Source: Azospirillum sp. TSH64
GTDB taxonomy: Bacteria; Pseudomonadota; Alphaproteobacteria; Azospirillales; Azospirillaceae
Direction: 5' to 3'
NCBI RefSeq assembly: GCF_003116035.1
Contig: NZ_LGQW01000015.1
Location: 3,112,897-3,176,896, forward strand
Length of the DNA stretch: 64,000 nucleotides
Position numbers and translations under genes: made by a program. The notes below the pieces were generated by a model that was given only the letters and a program-made list of their open reading frames with translations, was not told the DNA's origin and ran no database searches. Shown piece after piece: positions 63,624 to 64,000 of this stretch; the stretch's first letter is position 1; each line of letters opens with the position of its first letter.

Positions 63624-64000
63624 TCAACCCTTGTCGCGCATCAGCCGCGCCTTGTCGCGCTGCCAACTGCGTTCCTTCTCGCTCTCGCGCTTGTCATGTT
63701 TCTTCTTGCCGGTGGCGAGGCCGATCTCGACCTTGGCATAGCCGCGGTCGTTGAAATAGACCGACATCGGCACCAGCGTGACGCCCTTCTGCTTGATCCC
63801 GGCCGCGAGCTTGTCCAGCTCGCGGCGACGGACCAGCAGCTTGCGCGGCCGCTTCGGCTCGTGCTGATCGATGCGGCCGGCCTGGAGATATTCGGGGATG
63901 TACGCGTTGAACAGGTACAGCTCCCCGCCCTTCAGACCGGCATAGGCCTCGTTCACACTGGCGCGGCCGCCGCGCAACGACTTCACCTCCGACCCGGTCA
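63624..64000 (-). CDS. smpB: SsrA-binding protein SmpB (5' end beyond the window)
   Basis: The 120-odd residues present are the C-terminal part of tmRNA-binding Smp[21 protein letters not shown] near the window edge, [51 protein letters not shown] and the basic tail [20 protein letters not shown] are all typical. Its start codon and N-terminal 35 or so residues lie past the right edge. SmpB brings tmRNA to stalled ribosomes. Confidence 0.95.
   Translation of the reverse strand, partial: TGSEVKSLRGGRASVNEAYAGLKGGELYLFNAYIPEYLQAGRIDQHEPKRPRKLLVRRRELDKLAAGIKQKGVTLVPMSVYFNDRGYAKVEIGLATGKKKHDKRESEKERSWQRDKARLMRDKG

Overview
This is a gene-dense, high-GC (roughly two-thirds G+C by eye) chromosomal segment of an alphaproteobacterium. 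The protein set suggests Rhodospirillales and most likely Azospirillum or a close relative. Pointers are homospermidine synthase next to an ornithine decarboxylase, the serS-surE-pcm-nlpD order, a phasin, EcfG-type promoter boxes, Shine-Dalgarno-led GTG starts, and a histidine kinase with an ethylene-receptor-like membrane domain. The genus is an inference from these features, not from a database search. I see no insertion sequence, prophage, CRISPR array, rRNA or tRNA.

Layout. 1-5 kb: a DUF815-type ATPase, then a tightly overlapping leftward operon serS-surE-pcm-nlpD (translation, stationary-phase repair, envelope division factor). 5-10.3 kb: an MFS exporter, acireductone dioxygenase, then a structured RNA leader upstream of ornithine decarboxylase and homospermidine synthase (polyamine module). 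10.4-18 kb: outer-membrane biogenesis. This holds lptD, a coiled-coil membrane protein, and a leftward translationally coupled operon ydbH-ynbE-ydbL-GT41 (an intermembrane lipid-bridge set joined to an O-GlcNAc-transferase-like enzyme). 18-24.6 kb: a secreted cyclophilin with a textbook terminator, a zinc-ribbon Ser/Thr kinase, an aldose 1-epimerase and two poorly characterised proteins. 24.8-32 kb: a three-gene peptide-ligase set (transglutaminase fused to a DUF2126 amidoligase, circularly permuted ATP-grasp fused to alpha-E, and a second transglutaminase), the least understood biochemical system in the window. 32-34 kb: a single-domain response regulator and an ethylene-receptor-like histidine kinase. 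34-40 kb: prfC, asd (preceded by a Thr/Ile/Lys-rich leader peptide and a strong hairpin), glgP and a GNAT acetyltransferase.

40.4-49 kb: a stress module (ECF sigma factor, SDR oxidoreductase, small anti-sigma-like protein) with EcfG-type promoter boxes, then a PhoD-related protein, a TPR-methyltransferase, a lytic transglycosylase-like protein, rlmJ and a phasin. 49-54 kb: a branched-chain amino-acid ABC uptake operon (binding protein plus two permeases, no ATPase here) and a CPA1 antiporter. 54-64 kb: a MarR regulator, an enoyl-CoA hydratase/hydrolase, a lipid kinase coupled to a short upstream ORF, a metallophosphoesterase, hemB, a YbhB-like protein, AraC and TetR regulators, an aldo/keto reductase under a recognisable TetR-type operator, an RsmC-like methyltransferase and a 5'-truncated smpB at the right edge.

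The five observations most worth follow-up are the ethylene-binding signature of the kinase, the amidoligase/ATP-grasp/transglutaminase set, the leader peptide in front of asd, the pseudoknot-like RNA leader of the polyamine genes, and the palindrome overlapping the -10 box of the aldo/keto reductase promoter.
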